A DNA stretch of 64,000 bases from Datnioides undecimradiatus. Its lineage: Eukaryota; Chordata; Actinopteri; Lobotiformes; Datnioididae. Below are positions 63,780 to 64,000 of this stretch, one piece after another. Position numbers and translations under genes: made by a program. The stretch covers positions 3,252,001 through 3,316,000 of the forward strand of contig WARS01000031.1 of the NCBI GenBank assembly GCA_008933995.1. Direction: 5' to 3'. How positions within the stretch are numbered: the first letter of the stretch is position 1; each line of letters opens with the position of its first letter. The notes below the pieces were generated by a model. The model saw only the letters and a program-made list of their open reading frames with translations. It was not told the origin of the DNA and made no database searches.

Positions 63780-63785
63780 CCTTAC

Positions 63786-64000
63786 ATTGGCGTCGAGCAG
63801 GTCAATGCTGTCCAGGCTTTTGCTGCGGTGAATGCGGCCTTTAATGCGACGTAGAGAAGGTTTACCCTGGCTCATGGGCAACGAAAGGGTGGAGGTGGCA
63901 GGCATTGCCATAGCACCAGCGCCACCGATAGCACCTGTGAGCCCATCTGAACACCCGGGAGCACCTGGGGGGGATGTATCTCCATCTGGGGGAGTCACCC
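63786..64000 (-). CDS. Partial coding exon, candidate upstream exon of a long tjp1 isoform (or neighbouring gene)
   Basis: An open frame enters from the right edge and stops at a strong GTAAGG donor (63785-63780), ending in phase 0 after 71 readable codons. The N-terminal part is Pro/Gly/Ala-rich and looks disordered; the C-terminal part, KPSLRRIKGRIHRSKSLDSI followed by DLLDAN, is basic and carries an RSKSLD basophilic-kinase type site. It is on the tjp1 strand, and tjp1 exon 2 has a phase-0 acceptor, so splicing to it would keep frame and bypass exon 1. No other recognisable exon lies between. That makes an alternative N-terminus of tjp1 my preferred inference. A different gene is the alternative: ENTREP2/FAM189A1 neighbours TJP1 in mammals, but there it lies on the 3' side. 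Coding status is fairly safe; the assignment is not. Confidence 0.6.

Larger units (their letters stand above)
34761..63785. other. Region upstream of canonical tjp1 exon 1, no credible gene
   Basis: 29 kb that is either intergenic or intron 1 of a longer tjp1 transcript, if the exon at 63786-64000 belongs to tjp1. Content: many microsatellites, one probable tRNA-derived SINE, one dispersed teleost repeat fragment, a polypurine block at about 43.63-43.98 kb, and an RFX X-box-like palindrome at 55084. Open frames here are short and mostly driven by low complexity or dinucleotide repeats. One 73-codon plus-strand frame (59806-60027) is listed separately. Confidence 0.6.

Noticed and set aside
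63786-64000. Firm naming of the right-edge exon as ENTREP2/FAM189A1
   Set aside because: Based only on mammalian neighbourhood, where that gene lies on the other side of TJP1. Phase compatibility with tjp1 exon 2 favours a tjp1 isoform, so no symbol was given.

Overview
This is eukaryotic, vertebrate and most likely teleost genomic DNA. It shows one gene in many small exons with consensus splice sites, very frequent (CA)n and (GA)n microsatellites, decayed hAT-type and SINE-type repeats, and low CpG outside one promoter-like patch. There is no prokaryotic gene organisation, no CRISPR array, and I recognised no tRNA or rRNA gene.

The only gene I can support with confidence is the 5' half of tjp1 (tight junction protein ZO-1) on the minus strand. 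Sixteen exons between 34056 and 27 join in frame: 2133 nt, 711 codons, all phases consistent. They encode PDZ1, a charged linker, PDZ2, an RS-rich linker, PDZ3, SH3, the U5 region and the start of the guanylate-kinase-like domain. The gene runs off the left edge. Residues match ZO-1 rather than ZO-2 or ZO-3 throughout, but I cannot say which teleost ohnolog (tjp1a or tjp1b) it is. The first coding exon has only 8 codons and lies in the one CpG-richer stretch (about 34.0-34.75 kb). A 17.7 kb first intron separates it from exon 2.

Region by region: 1-5.5 kb holds the GUK start, U5 and SH3 exons; 5.4-8.3 kb holds PDZ3 and the linker exons; 8.3-12.2 kb is an intron that contains a perfect 19-bp Tn5 mosaic end (Nextera adapter) fused to a (GA)n tract, so an assembly artefact is likely there; 12.1-16.4 kb holds the PDZ2 and PDZ1 exons plus a hAT transposase fossil; 16.4-34.0 kb is intron 1, with a 68/75-bp direct duplication; 34.0-34.75 kb is the promoter and exon 1; 34.75-63.8 kb has no convincing gene, only microsatellites and old repeats. 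At 63786-64000 there is another minus-strand coding exon with a good donor. It ends in phase 0, so it could splice directly to tjp1 exon 2. I favour an upstream exon of a long tjp1 isoform, with a separate neighbouring gene as the alternative.

The most noteworthy observations are the adapter remnant, the phase-compatible upstream exon, and the nearly identical duplicated segment inside intron 1. I saw nothing that supports a novel biological system.
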